Origin: Oscillospiraceae bacterium
GTDB lineage: Bacteria; Bacillota; Clostridia; Oscillospirales; UBA929
Direction: 5' to 3'
Length of the DNA: 5,197 nucleotides
Assembly: GCA_031282535.1 (NCBI GenBank)
Contig: JAITDM010000144.1
Location: 1 to 5,197, forward strand
Below the pieces are notes generated by a model. The model saw only the letters and a program-made list of their open reading frames with translations, was not told the origin of the DNA and did no database searches. The translations under genes were made by a program, and so were the position numbers. This document shows positions 4,622 to 5,197 of this stretch, piece by piece. Positions within the stretch are counted from its first letter, which is position 1. Each line of letters opens with the position of its first letter.

Positions 4622-5197
4622 ATGCAAAATCTCTGCGGCTCAAAAGTTAGAACAGCAAAACAGTGGAGGGCGCTGTTGGCGCTGGCCCTGGCGGTCGCGC
4701 TGATGGTCAGCGCGGCGCCGATGGTCGTGTTGGCGGCCCCGGAGGATCCGATCGTCGTTACGACCGGCGCGGAGCTGGACACGGCGCTGCGGGAGGCGCC
4801 CGCGGGCGCCGTCATCGTACTGGCAAACGACATCGACGCGATCTCTTCGGCGACTTACTCGTCGAAGGACCTGACGATCGACGGCCAGGGCTACAGCATC
4901 AACGGCACCGCGGATCTCCCGAAGACGGCGCTGCGGTTCGCGAACACCCGTGAGGGCAGCGTGCGGGTCCCGAACAACGTGACGATCCGCAACACCGTCT
5001 TCCGGAACCTGACGAGCGACGTGCGCTACGGCGGCGGCGCGATCGGCGTCTTCATCGGGACGCTCACGATCGAAAACTCCACCTTCATCGGCAACAGCGC
5101 CACCGCGGCCAACGGCGACGGCGGCGCGGTGCTGCTCGACAGCGCCAGCAACGGCCGGCTGACGGTCCGCAACTCCACCTTCGTCGGCAACACGGCG
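4622..5197 (+). CDS. Secreted parallel beta-helix (PMP-repeat-like) surface protein, N-terminal part, cut by the window edge
   Basis: The first 192 codons of a secreted protein that runs off the right edge without a stop. Residues 1-38 form a signal peptide: a basic N-region with K and R up to Arg16, a hydrophobic core about 18-32, and a VLA-AP cleavage site after Ala38. The mature part begins with a segment common in beta-helix adhesins (GAELDTALREAPAGAVIVL, about 49-67). Short beta rungs follow: VTIRNTVFRN at 120, LTIENSTFIGNSA at 148-160 and LTVRNSTFVGNTA at 180-192. FIGN and FVGN fit the FxxN pattern, and GGAI (138-141) and GGAV (167-170) fit the GGA[ILV] pattern of chlamydial polymorphic membrane protein repeats. 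Such folds serve as adhesins or polysaccharide-binding or -cleaving proteins; no catalytic residues can be assigned. The start is set by AAGGAGG (4607-4613) eight bases upstream. Any C-terminal anchor would lie outside the window. Confidence 0.85.
   Translation, partial: MQNLCGSKVRTAKQWRALLALALAVALMVSAAPMVVLAAPEDPIVVTTGAELDTALREAPAGAVIVLANDIDAISSATYSSKDLTIDGQGYSINGTADLPKTALRFANTREGSVRVPNNVTIRNTVFRNLTSDVRYGGGAIGVFIGTLTIENSTFIGNSATAANGDGGAVLLDSASNGRLTVRNSTFVGNTA

Overview
The window looks like chromosomal DNA from a GC-rich, flagellated Firmicute of the Clostridia type, possibly from a metagenome. The reasons are strong AGGAGG-type ribosome binding sites throughout, sigma-A-like and sigma-D-like promoters, a secreted D,D-carboxypeptidase of the DacF/DacB kind, the fliD-fliS-chaperone gene order, and a Gram-positive style signal peptide on the rightmost gene. 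The species cannot be fixed from the sequence.

Layout from left to right. The left edge holds the first 79 codons of an RpiB-type sugar-phosphate isomerase on the minus strand. It is preceded by a leader of about 170 nt containing two tandem copies of a 71-72 bp hairpin unit, and by a near-consensus sigma-A promoter. Next, also on the minus strand, is the end of a late flagellar operon: fliD (filament cap), fliS (flagellin chaperone) and a small FliT/FlgN-like coiled-coil protein. The operon closes with a strong intrinsic terminator. A sigma-28-like promoter lies upstream of fliD. Further right, still on the minus strand, is a complete serine-type D-Ala-D-Ala carboxypeptidase gene. Its last codons and stop lie inside an array of 7-bp repeats. 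The right edge holds the divergent 5' part of a secreted parallel beta-helix protein on the plus strand. It has a sigma-A-like promoter and a palindrome over the predicted transcription start.

How the genes work together. FliD, FliS and the third protein belong to one job: capping the growing filament and keeping late substrates unfolded and unpolymerised before export. The carboxypeptidase trims peptidoglycan stem peptides. RpiB serves the pentose phosphate pathway. The beta-helix protein is probably a surface or adhesin-like protein. I see no functional link among these three beyond adjacency.

The most unusual content is between the genes: the tandem leader unit in front of rpiB, degenerate heptamer arrays on both sides of fliD, and a REP-like palindrome against the fliD stop codon that shares a 10-mer with the array next to it. 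I found no RNA gene, CRISPR array, insertion sequence or defence system. The coding content is ordinary.
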